In this document: positions 52,506 through 61,864 of the stretch, piece by piece | How the letters are laid out: every line of letters starts with the position of its first letter | How positions within the stretch are numbered: the first letter of the stretch is position 1 | DNA from: Pontibacter diazotrophicus | Lineage (GTDB): Bacteria > Bacteroidota > Bacteroidia > Cytophagales > Hymenobacteraceae | Length of the DNA stretch: 64,000 bases | Direction of reading: 5' to 3' | Assembly (NCBI RefSeq): GCF_003367245.1 | Contig: NZ_QRGR01000010.1 | Span: forward strand, 1-64,000 | The notes under the pieces: generated by a model | What the model saw: only the letters and a program-made list of their open reading frames with translations | Database searches by the model: none | Told to the model about the DNA's origin: nothing | Translations under genes and position numbers: made by a program

Positions 52506-53780
52506 ATGATCTATCCATCAATAGTGAGTAACTACACAAACAGCTTAAATACTATTGAGCGAAAAAAGCATCTGCAGAAGATCAAGATCATCAAGCACCT
52601 GTATGTAAAGGGAGCCAAGACAAACACAGACATTTGCAGCCGTTTTAACATCAGCTCTCCCACCTCAATGAGTCTCCTGAACGAACTTACAGCTGAAGGC
52701 CTGGTTGAGAAGCAGGGGCAAGGAAAGTCTGTGGGCGGCCGGAAGCCGGATCTCTATGGACTAAAGGATAACTCACTCTTTGTGTTGAGCATCGAAATGG
52801 AACGTTACAAGACCAGGATGGCCATCCTCGACAACAACAACAACATCATCTCCGGAATCTGCACTTATCCTCTTAAAATCTCTAAAGACTTAAGTGCTAT
52901 TGAGCAACTTTATGAACATGCCAATGCCCTAATAGTATCCTCGGGAATAAACGCAGACAAATTAGTGGGGATTGGTATTAGTATGCCAGGGCTGGTAACA
53001 CCCAAACAAGGAAACAACTACTCCTTTTTAATGACGCAGCATGCGCCAGAGTCAGCAAAGCAACATGCACACCTGTCGCTGCAGCAAATCCTGGAGAAGA
53101 AATTTAACAAGCATGTCTATATCCAGAACGATGTAAAGAGTGTCGCGCTGGCAGAATTCCGTTTCGGGCTGGCCCAGAACAGAAAAGATGTGCTTGTTAT
53201 TTCCATGGACTGGGGCATTGGCCTTGGCATAATCATGGACGGCAAGCTGCGTAATGGTTCCTCAGGCTTTGCCGGAGAGTTCGGCCACATACCGCTCGTT
53301 GAAAATGGCGCCTTGTGCCATTGTGGAAAACGGGGATGCCTGGAGACAGTCGCCTCTGGCCTGGCGTTGGCACGAATGGCCAGGGAAGGCATAAGAGCCG
53401 GCAAGGTTTCGATTCTGAATCAGTTGTCTGAACAGGAAATCGACCATATAGAGCCTCAGATGATTATAGATGCGGCAAACAAGGGCGACCAATATGCCAT
53501 CAGTATCTTATCAGAGGTTGGTATAAACCTCGGCAAAGGCATTGCCATCCTTATCCAGCTCTTTAACCCGGAGCTCATTATACTGGGAGGAAAAATTGCC
53601 GAGGCAAAGCAATTCATCACCACGCCTATACAACACTCCGTCAACACCTACTGTATGACGCAGCTGAGAGAACCGGCAAGTATCGCCTTATCAAAACTGG
53701 GCAAGGATGCAGGTATATTGGGTTCGGTGGCAACCGTGATGGAAAACATTTTTGAGACACAGATAGAGTTAGCCAGGTAG
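52506..53780 (+). CDS. ROK-family transcriptional regulator (NagC/Mlc-like)
   Basis: A 424-residue regulator with an N-terminal winged helix (about 20-85; ICSRFNISSPTSMSLLNELTAEGLVEKQ) and a ROK sugar-kinase-like domain. The zinc motif CHCGKRGC (Cys271, Cys273, Cys278) and GEFGHIP with its His are present. The ATP loop is changed: SMDWGIGLG replaces the usual DxGTGIG, as expected for a regulator that senses sugar and does not phosphorylate it. It should repress or activate in answer to GlcNAc or its 6-phosphate, because the next genes are the NagB fusion (88 nt on), NagP and GH20. It is also divergent from a susC gene, which it may control. Confidence 0.88.
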   Translation: MIYPSIVSNYTNSLNTIERKKHLQKIKIIKHLYVKGAKTNTDICSRFNISSPTSMSLLNELTAEGLVEKQGQGKSVGGRKPDLYGLKDNSLFVLSIEMERYKTRMAILDNNNNIISGICTYPLKISKDLSAIEQLYEHANALIVSSGINADKLVGIGISMPGLVTPKQGNNYSFLMTQHAPESAKQHAHLSLQQILEKKFNKHVYIQNDVKSVALAEFRFGLAQNRKDVLVISMDWGIGLGIIMDGKLRNGSSGFAGEFGHIPLVENGALCHCGKRGCLETVASGLALARMAREGIRAGKVSILNQLSEQEIDHIEPQMIIDAANKGDQYAISILSEVGINLGKGIAILIQLFNPELIILGGKIAEAKQFITTPIQHSVNTYCMTQLREPASIALSKLGKDAGILGSVATVMENIFETQIELAR

Positions 53781-53868
53781 CACATTATAAATACTCCGGA
53801 TTGTGCAACACCGGCAGAGATAAAAAATCAACTGAAGAGATCATCTAAACTTATACCGCTATAAAACG

Positions 53869-55785
53869 ATGGCCAGATTAAACCTTTTGGAAGAGACACG
53901 CTTTGAAAAGCTTCCGGTAACAGTATATCCTGATGAGCACATCGCCTCACTGAAAGTTGCCGGACGCATAGCAGACCTCATCCGCAGCAAACAGCAAATG
54001 GGAGAGAAAGCGGTGCTGGGCCTCGCGACAGGCGCCACGCCCGTGGAAGTTTATGCCGAGCTGGTACGCCTGCACCGGGAGGAATGCCTAAGTTTCCAGA
54101 ACGTGATCACGTTTAACCTCGATGAGTACTACCCCATGAGCCCCACCGCAGCCCAGAGCTACGTCACGTTCATGAACGAGAACCTCTTTGACCATGTCGA
54201 CATTCCCAAAGAAAATGTGCATATACCGGATGGCACGCTGGAGAGAGAGCAGATTACAGCCTATTGCTTAGATTATGAACGAAAGATTGAAGCGCTCAAC
54301 GGCCTGGACCTGCAGATACTGGGTATTGGCCGTACCGGCCACATCGGGTTTAACGAGCCAGGCTCTGCGCCAAACTCCGGCACCCGCCTCGTTACCCTCG
54401 ACGACCTGACACGTCGCGATGCCTCCCGCGATTTCGGTGGTAAAGAGAACGTGCCCACCAAAGCCATCACTATGGGTATCGGCACTATCTTTAAGGCCCG
54501 TGAAATCATACTCATGGCCTGGAGCAAGAAGAAAGCGCCGATTATTAAAAAGGCCGTGGAAGGGGAGATTTCCAGTGATGTGCCCGCTACTTACCTGCAG
54601 CTCTCTGACCAAGTAGAATTTGTGCTAGATGCCGATGCTGCCTCTGAACTGACGCGCTTTAACACACCATGGCTGGTAAAGGATTGTGTATGGGATGAGA
54701 AACTGACGAAGAAAGCCGTTATCTGGCTCTCCGAAACAGTTAAAAAACCCATCTTGAAACTAACAGACGAAGACTATAACAGCCATGGCATGGCGCAGCT
54801 GGCCGTGGAGAAAGGCCCCGCCTATACAATTAACATCCACATATTCAACAAGCTGCAGCATACCATCACGGGCTGGCCGGGAGGCAAGCCAAACGCCGAT
54901 GACTCCCAGCGCCCTGAGCGCGCCGAGCCGGCACAAAAACGCGTTATCGTCTTCTCTCCTCACCCCGATGATGATGTTATTTCCATGGGGGGCACTTTTA
55001 TTCGCCTCGTAGACCAGGGTCACGACGTGCATGTGGCGTACCAGACCTCCGGCAACACCGCCGTGTGGGACGATGATGTACTGCGCTATATGGAATTTGC
55101 CATCGACTTTGACAGGAGCATAGGGGAAGACAGCAGCAGGCTCAAGAACCTATACGGGGAGATGCGCAACTTCTTTGAAGCAAAGCAACCCAACCAGCCC
55201 GACACCATGGAAGTGCGCAACGTGAAGGGCTTTATACGGAAGAGTGAAGCCATCGCCGCAGCGCGTTACGCCGGGTTAGACGATGAGCATATTCATTTTA
55301 TGGCACTTCCTTTTTACGAAGAGGGCAAAGTGCGCAGAAACCCAGTCACTGAGAAAGACATTGAGTTAACCATGGAATTGCTCCGGCAGGTAAAGCCGCA
55401 CCAGATTTTCGCAGCCGGTGATTTTGCTGACCCCCATGGCACGCACATTGTCTGCTTCCGCATTATTATAGAGGCACTGCACCGCCTGCAGGCAGAAGAC
55501 TGGTTAAAGGATTGCTGGCTGTGGATGTACCGGGGTGCCTGGCACGAATTTGAAACACACGAGATAGAGATGGCCGTGCCGCTGTCGCCGCAGGAGGTGG
55601 AACGGAAAAGGAACGCCATCTTCAAGCACCAGTCACAGAAAGACAGGCCGGTTTTCCCGGGGGACGATGCCCGTGAGTTTTGGGTGCGGGCCGAAGAAAG
55701 AAACCGCGAGACAGCCAAAGACTATGACTGCCTGGGCCTAGCCGACTATGAGGCGATGGAAGCTTTTGTCAGGTACAGGTTTTAA
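53869..55785 (+). CDS. nagB: Glucosamine-6-phosphate deaminase fused to a PIG-L/LmbE deacetylase domain
   Basis: A 638-residue fusion. Residues 15-275 form a NagB domain: TGATP, FNLDEYYP (Asp85, like E. coli Asp72), GHIGFNEPG with His158 and Glu163 (E. coli His143, Glu148). E. coli Asp141 is replaced by Thr156 (GRTGH). Residues 350-570 form a PIG-L/LmbE zinc deacetylase: HPDDD at 365-369 and HGTH (His523, His526). The protein could deacetylate GlcNAc-6-P in the C-terminal half and deaminate the product in the N-terminal half, which would explain why no nagA is in the window. Similar fusions exist in other Bacteroidota. The two-step role is inferred. Confidence 0.88.
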   Translation: MARLNLLEETRFEKLPVTVYPDEHIASLKVAGRIADLIRSKQQMGEKAVLGLATGATPVEVYAELVRLHREECLSFQNVITFNLDEYYPMSPTAAQSYVTFMNENLFDHVDIPKENVHIPDGTLEREQITAYCLDYERKIEALNGLDLQILGIGRTGHIGFNEPGSAPNSGTRLVTLDDLTRRDASRDFGGKENVPTKAITMGIGTIFKAREIILMAWSKKKAPIIKKAVEGEISSDVPATYLQLSDQVEFVLDADAASELTRFNTPWLVKDCVWDEKLTKKAVIWLSETVKKPILKLTDEDYNSHGMAQLAVEKGPAYTINIHIFNKLQHTITGWPGGKPNADDSQRPERAEPAQKRVIVFSPHPDDDVISMGGTFIRLVDQGHDVHVAYQTSGNTAVWDDDVLRYMEFAIDFDRSIGEDSSRLKNLYGEMRNFFEAKQPNQPDTMEVRNVKGFIRKSEAIAAARYAGLDDEHIHFMALPFYEEGKVRRNPVTEKDIELTMELLRQVKPHQIFAAGDFADPHGTHIVCFRIIIEALHRLQAEDWLKDCWLWMYRGAWHEFETHEIEMAVPLSPQEVERKRNAIFKHQSQKDRPVFPGDDAREFWVRAEERNRETAKDYDCLGLADYEAMEAFVRYRF

Positions 55786-55993
55786 GAATGATATTAAAGC
55801 AGCTAAGCAACGTCTCACCTTTAGTTTAAGCGAAATCCGCAGAACATCCGCGATAGCCTGAGGCTATTTAGCCGATAATGGATATATTGGGACCCGGATG
55901 CATACGTGGTGGCTTTAAGTATTACAGAAGCCGCTGTTGCAACTATAAATCAAATACAACACAACATATTCACGAAACAATCAGCACCTTACG
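55786..55993. other. Intergenic region in the nag operon
   Basis: About 208 nt without a convincing gene between the NagB fusion and NagP. It contains the perfect inverted repeat ATAGCCT-G-AGGCTAT (55853-55867). A second promoter for nagP could lie here; I see no clean -7 box. Confidence 0.5.
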
Positions 55994-57316
55994 ATGGCAC
56001 AAAAATCAATGTTAAAAGAGGAAAGGGCAGCAGCTGCCAATCAAAGCGGAGGCAGCATGCGGTCGATGCTGATTATCGGAGCACTGTTTTTCATCTTCGG
56101 GTTTGTAACATGGCTGAATTCCGTCCTCATCCCCTACCTCAAAATTGCCTGCCAACTCAACAATTTCGAGTCATACCTGGTGGCCTTTGCTTTTTATGTG
56201 GCTTACCTGGTGATGGCCATTCCATCGGCCTGGGTACTGAAAATGACAGGCTTCAAAAAAGGCATGTCGGTGGGGCTTGCGGTGATGGCGGTAGGTGCCC
56301 TAATCTTTATTCCGGCCGCCATGACACGTACCTACCTCTTCTTCCTGATTGGTTTGTTTATACAAGGCACTGGCCTGGCCGTGCTGCAAACGGCAGTTAA
56401 CCCCTACGTCACCATACTGGGCCCTCGCGAAAGTGCTGCGAAACGCATCAGCATCATGGGTATTTGCAATAAAATAGCGGGTGCCCTGGCGCCCCTTATT
56501 CTGGGAGCCATTGTACTGGAAAATGCCGATGCGCTGGTAAACACGCTTGGCAGTATGAGTGCCGCGCAGCAGGCAGTGGAATTGGACGCTTTGGCCACGA
56601 AGGTAATTACGCCTTACATCATTATGGCCATAGTGCTCGTGGTGCTGGCAGTGCTGGTTTCCTTCTCTGCCCTTCCGGAGATAGACACAGACCAGGAAGA
56701 TGAAACCGTAGCGTCGGCCAACACCAATAAGACCAGCATCCTTCAGTTTCCGCACGTGCTGCTGGGTGCCTTCACGCTCTTCCTTTATGTAGGTGTGGAA
56801 GTAATGGCAGGTGACACCGTGATTAGCTATGGCGCCGCACAAGGAGTTGATTTATCGAGAGCGAAGTTCTTTACTACCTACACCATGATCGCAATGCTCG
56901 TGGGCTATGTGATCGGCATTGCAGCCATACCGAAGTATATTTCTCAGTCGAAGGCACTGCAGGTATCGGCTGTGATGGGCGTGATCTTTGTGCTTGTTGC
57001 CCTCTTTACCGACGGCTACACATCCGTGCTGTTCATCTCCCTGCTGGGGCTGGCAAACGCCCTGATGTGGCCGGCCATCTGGCCCTTGGCCATTGCGGAC
57101 TTAGGCCGCTTCACCAAAATTGGTTCCTCGCTGCTGATTATGGGTATCGCGGGCGGAGCCGTTCTGCCACTGCTCTATGGCTGGCTCGCCGATACGATCA
57201 GTCCACAGCAGGCTTACTGGATCATGATACCCTGCTACCTCGTGATATTATACTTCGCTGTCTACGGACACAAGATTAGAACAAAACAACCGGTATCAGG
57301 CAGTCTACCTCTATAA
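55994..57316 (+). CDS. nagP: NagP-type N-acetylglucosamine MFS transporter
   Basis: A 440-residue MFS permease of the FHS family, 12 predicted helices, with signatures of the glucose/galactose and GlcNAc group: FGFVTWLNSVLIPYLK, LQTAVNPYVTILGP, ISIMGICNKIAG. It imports GlcNAc (or glucose/galactose) across the inner membrane by ion symport. The setting, between the NagB fusion and a GH20 hexosaminidase (26 nt on), supports GlcNAc. The free sugar it brings in would need a GlcNAc kinase, which is not in the window. Confidence 0.85.
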   Translation: MAQKSMLKEERAAAANQSGGSMRSMLIIGALFFIFGFVTWLNSVLIPYLKIACQLNNFESYLVAFAFYVAYLVMAIPSAWVLKMTGFKKGMSVGLAVMAVGALIFIPAAMTRTYLFFLIGLFIQGTGLAVLQTAVNPYVTILGPRESAAKRISIMGICNKIAGALAPLILGAIVLENADALVNTLGSMSAAQQAVELDALATKVITPYIIMAIVLVVLAVLVSFSALPEIDTDQEDETVASANTNKTSILQFPHVLLGAFTLFLYVGVEVMAGDTVISYGAAQGVDLSRAKFFTTYTMIAMLVGYVIGIAAIPKYISQSKALQVSAVMGVIFVLVALFTDGYTSVLFISLLGLANALMWPAIWPLAIADLGRFTKIGSSLLIMGIAGGAVLPLLYGWLADTISPQQAYWIMIPCYLVILYFAVYGHKIRTKQPVSGSLPL

Positions 57317-57342
57317 TTCAAGCATCCTAAAAATCAGATAGT

Positions 57343-59601
57343 ATGAAACGATTTTTCTTTTTGTTCCTGCTGCTTGCGCAGGTGGCCTCAGCCCAGGACA
57401 TCAATATCATTCCGAAGCCTGCCAGTGTTCAGGTAAAGCCCGGAAACTTTACCATCACCCGAAACACCACGATTGCTGTAAAAGACAAGGAGGACCAGAG
57501 CACAGCCAACTTCCTCAACGATTACCTGCAGCAGGTGTATGGCTTTAAATTGAACACTAAGAAAAGAGCCTCCAAAAACTATATACGCCTATCATCCCGC
57601 AAATCTTCTACAGATACCGGGAAAGACGCTTATACTCTGGATGTTAACCAGGACGGTGTAACGATAGCGGGTGATACTTATGCCGGCACATTTCACGGAG
57701 TGCAGTCCCTGATTCAATTGCTGCCTGTAGAAAAAAGCACTTCTTTGGAAATACCCGCGGTGGCGATACAGGATGCCCCCCGCTTCTCATACCGCGGCAT
57801 GCACCTGGATGTAGCCCGCCATATGTTCCCGGTGTCTTTCATAAAGAAGTACATCGATTACCTGGCCCTGCACAAAATGAACTACTTCCACTGGCACTTA
57901 ACAGAAGACCAGGGCTGGAGAATCGAAATCAAGAAGTATCCACAACTGACAGAGGTAGGCGGCTACCGCGACGGCACCATCATTGGCCGCTACCCCGGCA
58001 CCGGCAACACCAACAAGCGCTACGGCGGCTACTATACCCAGGAAGAAGCCAAAGAAATAGTAAAGTATGCTGCAGACAGGCATATTACCGTAATTCCTGA
58101 AATAGAGATGCCTGGCCATTCCAGCGCCGCGCTCACCGCCTATCCTTGGTTGGGTTGCCCTAACACCGGCCCTTATAAGGTAGAGCAAACATGGGGTATT
58201 TTTGATGATGTGTACTGCGCGGGTAAAGACTCTACCTTCACGTTCCTGCAGGATGTGATGGACGAAGTGATGGCCATTTTCCCGTCTAAGTACATGCACA
58301 TTGGCGGTGACGAGAGCCCGAAGACAAACTGGAAAACCTGCCCTCTGTGTCAGAAAAGGATACAGGAGGAAGGCCTGGAGGATGAGCATGAGTTGCAGAG
58401 CTATTTCATTCAGCGCATGGAGAAGTACATCAACAGCAAAGGCAGAACCATTATTGGCTGGGATGAGATTCTGGAAGGCGGTTTGGCACCCAATGCCATT
58501 GTCATGAGCTGGCGTGGCGAAGATGGAGGCATTGCCGCAGCCAAGCAAAACCATTACGTTATCATGACGCCGGGTTCCCATGTATACCTCGACCACTCCC
58601 AAAGCCAGCGCGAAGACTCTGTTACCATCGGCGGCTTCACTACTGTTCAGAAGACATACAGCTATGAGCCTATCCCGAAAGAACTGACGGCAGAGCAGGC
58701 AAAGTATGTGTTAGGCGCACAGGCCAACGTGTGGACGGAATACATGAGCAACCCGGCCAAAGTAGAATACCAAATTTTCCCGAGGATGACCGCTCTCAGC
58801 GAAGTGTTATGGACGGCACCGGAGAAAAAGGACTGGAATGACTTTGAGAAGCGGCTGCTCACGCAGTTTAAGCGCTATGATATGTGGGGGGCAAATTACA
58901 GCAAAGCCTATTATGACATTGATGCAGAGGTTCTACCCTCGCCAGATAAGCAGGGCGTTACTGTAAAGCTGGATGCAAAAAAGGACTTGGGCAAGCTGGT
59001 TTATGCTGTAAATGGCATGCAAACTGAAAGAGAATATACTTCTCCCCTGGTTATAAAAGAACCCACACAGGTAACAGGACTTTTTTACAAGGACGATCAA
59101 CTAGTCGACTCCCTGACCCTGAAACTAAATATCAACAAGGCCACCGGAAAAGAAATCACCCTGAATGAACAGCCTTCAGAATATTTCCCTGGGATGGGTG
59201 CTTTTACTTTAGTGAACGGCATCATCAACAGGAAAGGCGGCCGGGACCAGCAATCTGTCGGCTACTCCGGAAGCGACCTGGAGGCTACGATAGACTTGGG
59301 AACAGCGCAGCAGGTAAACAACGTAGTGGTGCACGCGCTGAACTCAGGAGGCACTTATGTATATCCTCCTAAAGCAGTAGAAGTATATGGCTCCACCGAT
59401 GGTAAAAACTTCCAGCCTTTAGGCACAACCAATACTGTTTCAGAGGTTGCCGGCTCAAAGGCTATTGTAAAAGTAGAGTTTGCTCCTGCTACCACTCGTT
59501 TTGTGAAAGTTGCGGTAAAAAACACCCAGACCGTTCCGGAAGGAAAACAAGGAGCAGGAGAAAAGACCTGGCTCTTTTTAGATGAAATTGAGGTAAATTA
59601 A
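57343..59601 (+). CDS. Glycoside hydrolase family 20 beta-N-acetylhexosaminidase
   Basis: A 752-residue exported enzyme with a Sec signal peptide (1-18, ending ASAQ). Residues 20-145 are the GH20b domain; 150-500 form the catalytic TIM barrel with GMHLDVARHMF, HWHLTEDQGWRIEIK, the catalytic pair Asp323-Glu324 in HIGGDESPK, and GWDEILEGG. Residues 540-610 look like a chitobiase/CHB_HEX C-terminal domain and 610-750 like an F5/8-type C (CBM32-like) sugar-binding domain. It removes terminal GlcNAc or GalNAc from chito-oligosaccharides or glycoproteins in the periplasm, feeding NagP. It lies 26 nt after nagP in one operon. Confidence 0.93.
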   Translation: MKRFFFLFLLLAQVASAQDINIIPKPASVQVKPGNFTITRNTTIAVKDKEDQSTANFLNDYLQQVYGFKLNTKKRASKNYIRLSSRKSSTDTGKDAYTLDVNQDGVTIAGDTYAGTFHGVQSLIQLLPVEKSTSLEIPAVAIQDAPRFSYRGMHLDVARHMFPVSFIKKYIDYLALHKMNYFHWHLTEDQGWRIEIKKYPQLTEVGGYRDGTIIGRYPGTGNTNKRYGGYYTQEEAKEIVKYAADRHITVIPEIEMPGHSSAALTAYPWLGCPNTGPYKVEQTWGIFDDVYCAGKDSTFTFLQDVMDEVMAIFPSKYMHIGGDESPKTNWKTCPLCQKRIQEEGLEDEHELQSYFIQRMEKYINSKGRTIIGWDEILEGGLAPNAIVMSWRGEDGGIAAAKQNHYVIMTPGSHVYLDHSQSQREDSVTIGGFTTVQKTYSYEPIPKELTAEQAKYVLGAQANVWTEYMSNPAKVEYQIFPRMTALSEVLWTAPEKKDWNDFEKRLLTQFKRYDMWGANYSKAYYDIDAEVLPSPDKQGVTVKLDAKKDLGKLVYAVNGMQTEREYTSPLVIKEPTQVTGLFYKDDQLVDSLTLKLNINKATGKEITLNEQPSEYFPGMGAFTLVNGIINRKGGRDQQSVGYSGSDLEATIDLGTAQQVNNVVVHALNSGGTYVYPPKAVEVYGSTDGKNFQPLGTTNTVSEVAGSKAIVKVEFAPATTRFVKVAVKNTQTVPEGKQGAGEKTWLFLDEIEVN

Positions 59602-59612
59602 ATAAAACAGTA

Positions 59613-59647
59613 AAGCGCTGCTTCTTTTAGGGGCAGCGCCTTTTTTA
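59613..59647 (+). terminator. Intrinsic terminator after the GH20 gene
   Basis: GCGCTGC (59615-59621) and GCAGCGC (59633-59639) with an 11-nt loop are followed by six T residues (59641-59646). The next gene starts 14 nt later, so it depends on read-through or its own promoter. Confidence 0.8.
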
Positions 59648-59660
59648 TATTTATTTTTCC

Positions 59661-60416
59661 ATGACGACTTCTAACCACTTCCTGCCCCTCCTCCACATCA
59701 CCGGTTTGATAGCTTTGTTACTGCTGAGCTGTTGTCAGTCAGAGCCAGAATTAGATTCACAGTTACTCCAGAATACACTGGCCTACCATGATCCGGGAGG
59801 CAATTGGCCGAAGCTGAAAACCCGCCTTTACTTAAGCTCTGCTGATACTGCCGGGCAGGAGAACACCTTTGAGATAGAGATGGACAACAGTACCGGTTAC
59901 TTCGCCCACATCAGCCGCAAGGATGGGAAAGAAGTAGTGAAAGGCATCGCTGATGGCAAGGAGTTTTACCTGTTGGATGGCAAACATGAAATAAGCGCAG
60001 AAGACCGGAAAAAGTATGGCCTCACACCCGAAGATTTGAAATGGGTCCATAGTTTTTACGGCTATCTCTATGGGCTTCCTATGAAACTGACGGACGATGG
60101 AGTACACGTAAGGGATGCCGCCAATAGTGAGGAACTCGAGGGAAATACGTACCGGGTGCTACAGGTCAACTATGATGCCTCCGTAGGCTCTGATAACTGG
60201 TTCTTTTACCTTGACCCTGAAACGTATGCAATGGAGGCTTACCGCTTTAACCACGGCCAACCGGAAAGTGGGGAGTATATCCTGCTGGAGCAGGAGGTTG
60301 TTGTAGAGGGCATCCGAATACCGAAGGTGCGCAAATGGTACTGGAATAAAAACAATGCCTATATAGGCACCGATTCGCTAATAAAAGCAGAACCCTTAAC
60401 AACATACAGAATCTGA
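59661..60416 (+). CDS. DUF6503-like lipoprotein
   Basis: A 251-residue predicted lipoprotein (LLLLSC, Cys24 or Cys25; a CC pair). Residues 35-250 have a beta-rich pattern: AYHDPGGNWPKLKTRLYL, DGKEFYLLDG, YGYLYGLPMKL, VNYDASVGSDNWFFYLDPETYAMEAYRF and a final IPKVRKWYWN. This recalls DUF6503 / outer-membrane LolA- or LolB-like lipoproteins of Bacteroidota, which have an open beta-barrel half fold. No reaction is known. It follows the GH20 gene after a terminator and is followed by another. Confidence 0.7.
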   Translation: MTTSNHFLPLLHITGLIALLLLSCCQSEPELDSQLLQNTLAYHDPGGNWPKLKTRLYLSSADTAGQENTFEIEMDNSTGYFAHISRKDGKEVVKGIADGKEFYLLDGKHEISAEDRKKYGLTPEDLKWVHSFYGYLYGLPMKLTDDGVHVRDAANSEELEGNTYRVLQVNYDASVGSDNWFFYLDPETYAMEAYRFNHGQPESGEYILLEQEVVVEGIRIPKVRKWYWNKNNAYIGTDSLIKAEPLTTYRI

Positions 60417-60552
60417 TAGCCGAAGCTACTCTGGCTCTACAAGGAAGCCCTTCGCATGATACGCAGCATCAAAGGCATGGCAGCGCTAGAGGAAAGGCAG
60501 GATGTTCGCCGGATGAGGATAAGGCGAATGAGAAAAGGCTCATCTAAACTAT

Positions 60553-60595
60553 GAAAGGCCGTTTTGCTATCGGTATAGCGGCCTTTCTTAATTTA
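60553..60595 (+). terminator. Terminator after the DUF6503-like gene
   Basis: GAAAGGCCG (60553-60561) pairs with CGGCCTTTC (60579-60587); inside it GCTAT/ATAGC can pair further. TTAATTT follows. It lies about 135 nt past the stop codon. Confidence 0.75.
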
Positions 60596-60619
60596 GATCG
60601 CCGCAACTCAGAACAGAAT

Positions 60620-60961
60620 TTAAGCTGAAACAGCAATGTATTCCTCCAGCTTAAATCTATAGCTCAGGCTTAACAATACAAGCAACACCTCGTCTGCCAG
60701 CCCAAAGCTAATATGATCCTGCTCTACTTCGTCCCAGGAAGTAAAAACTTTCCATGTCTCGCTGTTTCTGTACGTCAGCCGCTCACTGCTGGTAAGTTCC
60801 CGCTCAAAAATGGCAGAAAGCTCTATATCCTCTTCGCGCATCGGCACCTGCACCTTAGGTCCGCCGCTGTTGATAACCTGTATTATTTCTGCATCCCTTG
60901 AACTGTTTGCAGGCAAGTAAAAATAACGCACACATGGCGCTGTGCTCTTAGGTTTAGACAT
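60620..60961 (-). CDS. Small acidic hypothetical protein
   Basis: A 113-residue protein with no signal peptide and no family that I recognise. It begins MSKPKSTAPCVRYFYLPANS and has a mixed beta/alpha pattern (QVPMREEDIELSAIF, ETWKVFTSWDEVEQDHISFG, LLVLLSLSYRF). It contains a single Cys and is acidic. Good codon structure and an ATG start with its own intergenic space suggest that it is real. It is convergent with the DUF6503-like gene and divergent from the bacilliredoxin gene over 471 nt. Confidence 0.6.
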   Translation of the reverse strand: MSKPKSTAPCVRYFYLPANSSRDAEIIQVINSGGPKVQVPMREEDIELSAIFERELTSSERLTYRNSETWKVFTSWDEVEQDHISFGLADEVLLVLLSLSYRFKLEEYIAVSA

Positions 60962-61432
60962 GGTTATGATTTGTTGGTCCTGTTATGTTTCAACTGTTTG
61001 TGAACTTCACCTGTTCATGCATCTGGTTCGTTAGAGCGATGCCTGCCAGATAAAATACTACCACACTAATTTTTTCCTGTAAAGGCAACAGCCCCCGCTG
61101 CCTTTGATTAGTGCTTCCGTTACCGATACTCCTTTGTCTCCAGAGAAAAGTATTCTAATTCAGTCCAAAACGCAGCCTTAAGTTTTACCTTCGTTTCCGG
61201 CTGTTGCGCGTTGTATCGGCTAAGATTTGTCTCCCTATACCTGCCTAACTTGAAACTTGTTATGCTTTATAGTAAAATTTATACAAGTTCTATATATAGT
61301 TATTTTACTATAGTTGATTATTGAGTTTTATGTCAATTTGCACGGCCTGACCTGTACAATAAATTAACGTATATCTTTTATGAATCTGATTTGTTAACTT
61401 TGTAAATTATTAAACATTTAAAATGAACACTT
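60962..61432. promoter_or_regulatory. Divergent region upstream of the bacilliredoxin gene
   Basis: 471 nt with no convincing gene. TAACTTTG at 61395-61402 fits the TAnnTTTG -7 consensus and would give a leader of about 25 nt. Two inverted repeats stand out: TATAGTAAAAT (61268-61278) with ATTTTACTATA (61302-61312), a perfect 11-nt pair; and a nested one at 61064-61113 (CACTAAT/ATTAGTG outside, AAAGGCA/TGCCTTT inside). Their roles are unknown. Confidence 0.55.
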
Positions 61433-61852
61433 ATGGCAATGTATCCTGAATATATGGTTGCGCCTATCCGTGAGGATCTTACCTCTGCGGGCTTTGAGCA
61501 ACTAATGTCCCCTGAAGAAGTAGAGCAGGCAATTAAGTCGGAAGGCACGGTGCTGGTAGCAGTGAATTCTGTTTGTGGTTGTGCTGCTGCTAAAGCACGT
61601 CCGGCACTTAAAATGGCGGTGGCTGCCGCTGACAAAAAGCCAGCGAAGCTTGTAACCGTTTTTGCTGGTATGGAGCAGGACGCAGTAGCAAAAGCGCGTG
61701 AGCACATGCTGCCTTACCCTCCGTCGTCCCCTTCTATCGCGCTGTTTAAAGACGGCGAACTGGTACACATGATTGAGCGTTACCACATTGAGGGCAACGA
61801 ATTGAACCGCATTGTAGATAACCTGCAAGGCGCGTTTGAGGAGTACTGCTAA
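61433..61852 (+). CDS. BrxA/BrxB-family bacilliredoxin
   Basis: A 139-residue cytoplasmic protein, full length for the YphP/YqiW family. The redox motif is CGC in NSVCGCAAAKARP (Cys48, Cys50), and a Cys ends the protein (EEYC, Cys139). MAMYPEYMVAPIREDLT and LPYPPSSPSIALFKDG are family signatures. Bacilliredoxins remove bacillithiol from oxidised proteins, so the organism probably makes this thiol; some Bacteroidota do. A -7 box is at 61395-61402, and a very strong bidirectional terminator follows. Confidence 0.92.
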   Translation: MAMYPEYMVAPIREDLTSAGFEQLMSPEEVEQAIKSEGTVLVAVNSVCGCAAAKARPALKMAVAAADKKPAKLVTVFAGMEQDAVAKAREHMLPYPPSSPSIALFKDGELVHMIERYHIEGNELNRIVDNLQGAFEEYC

Positions 61853-61864
61853 GCTTCAGCATTT

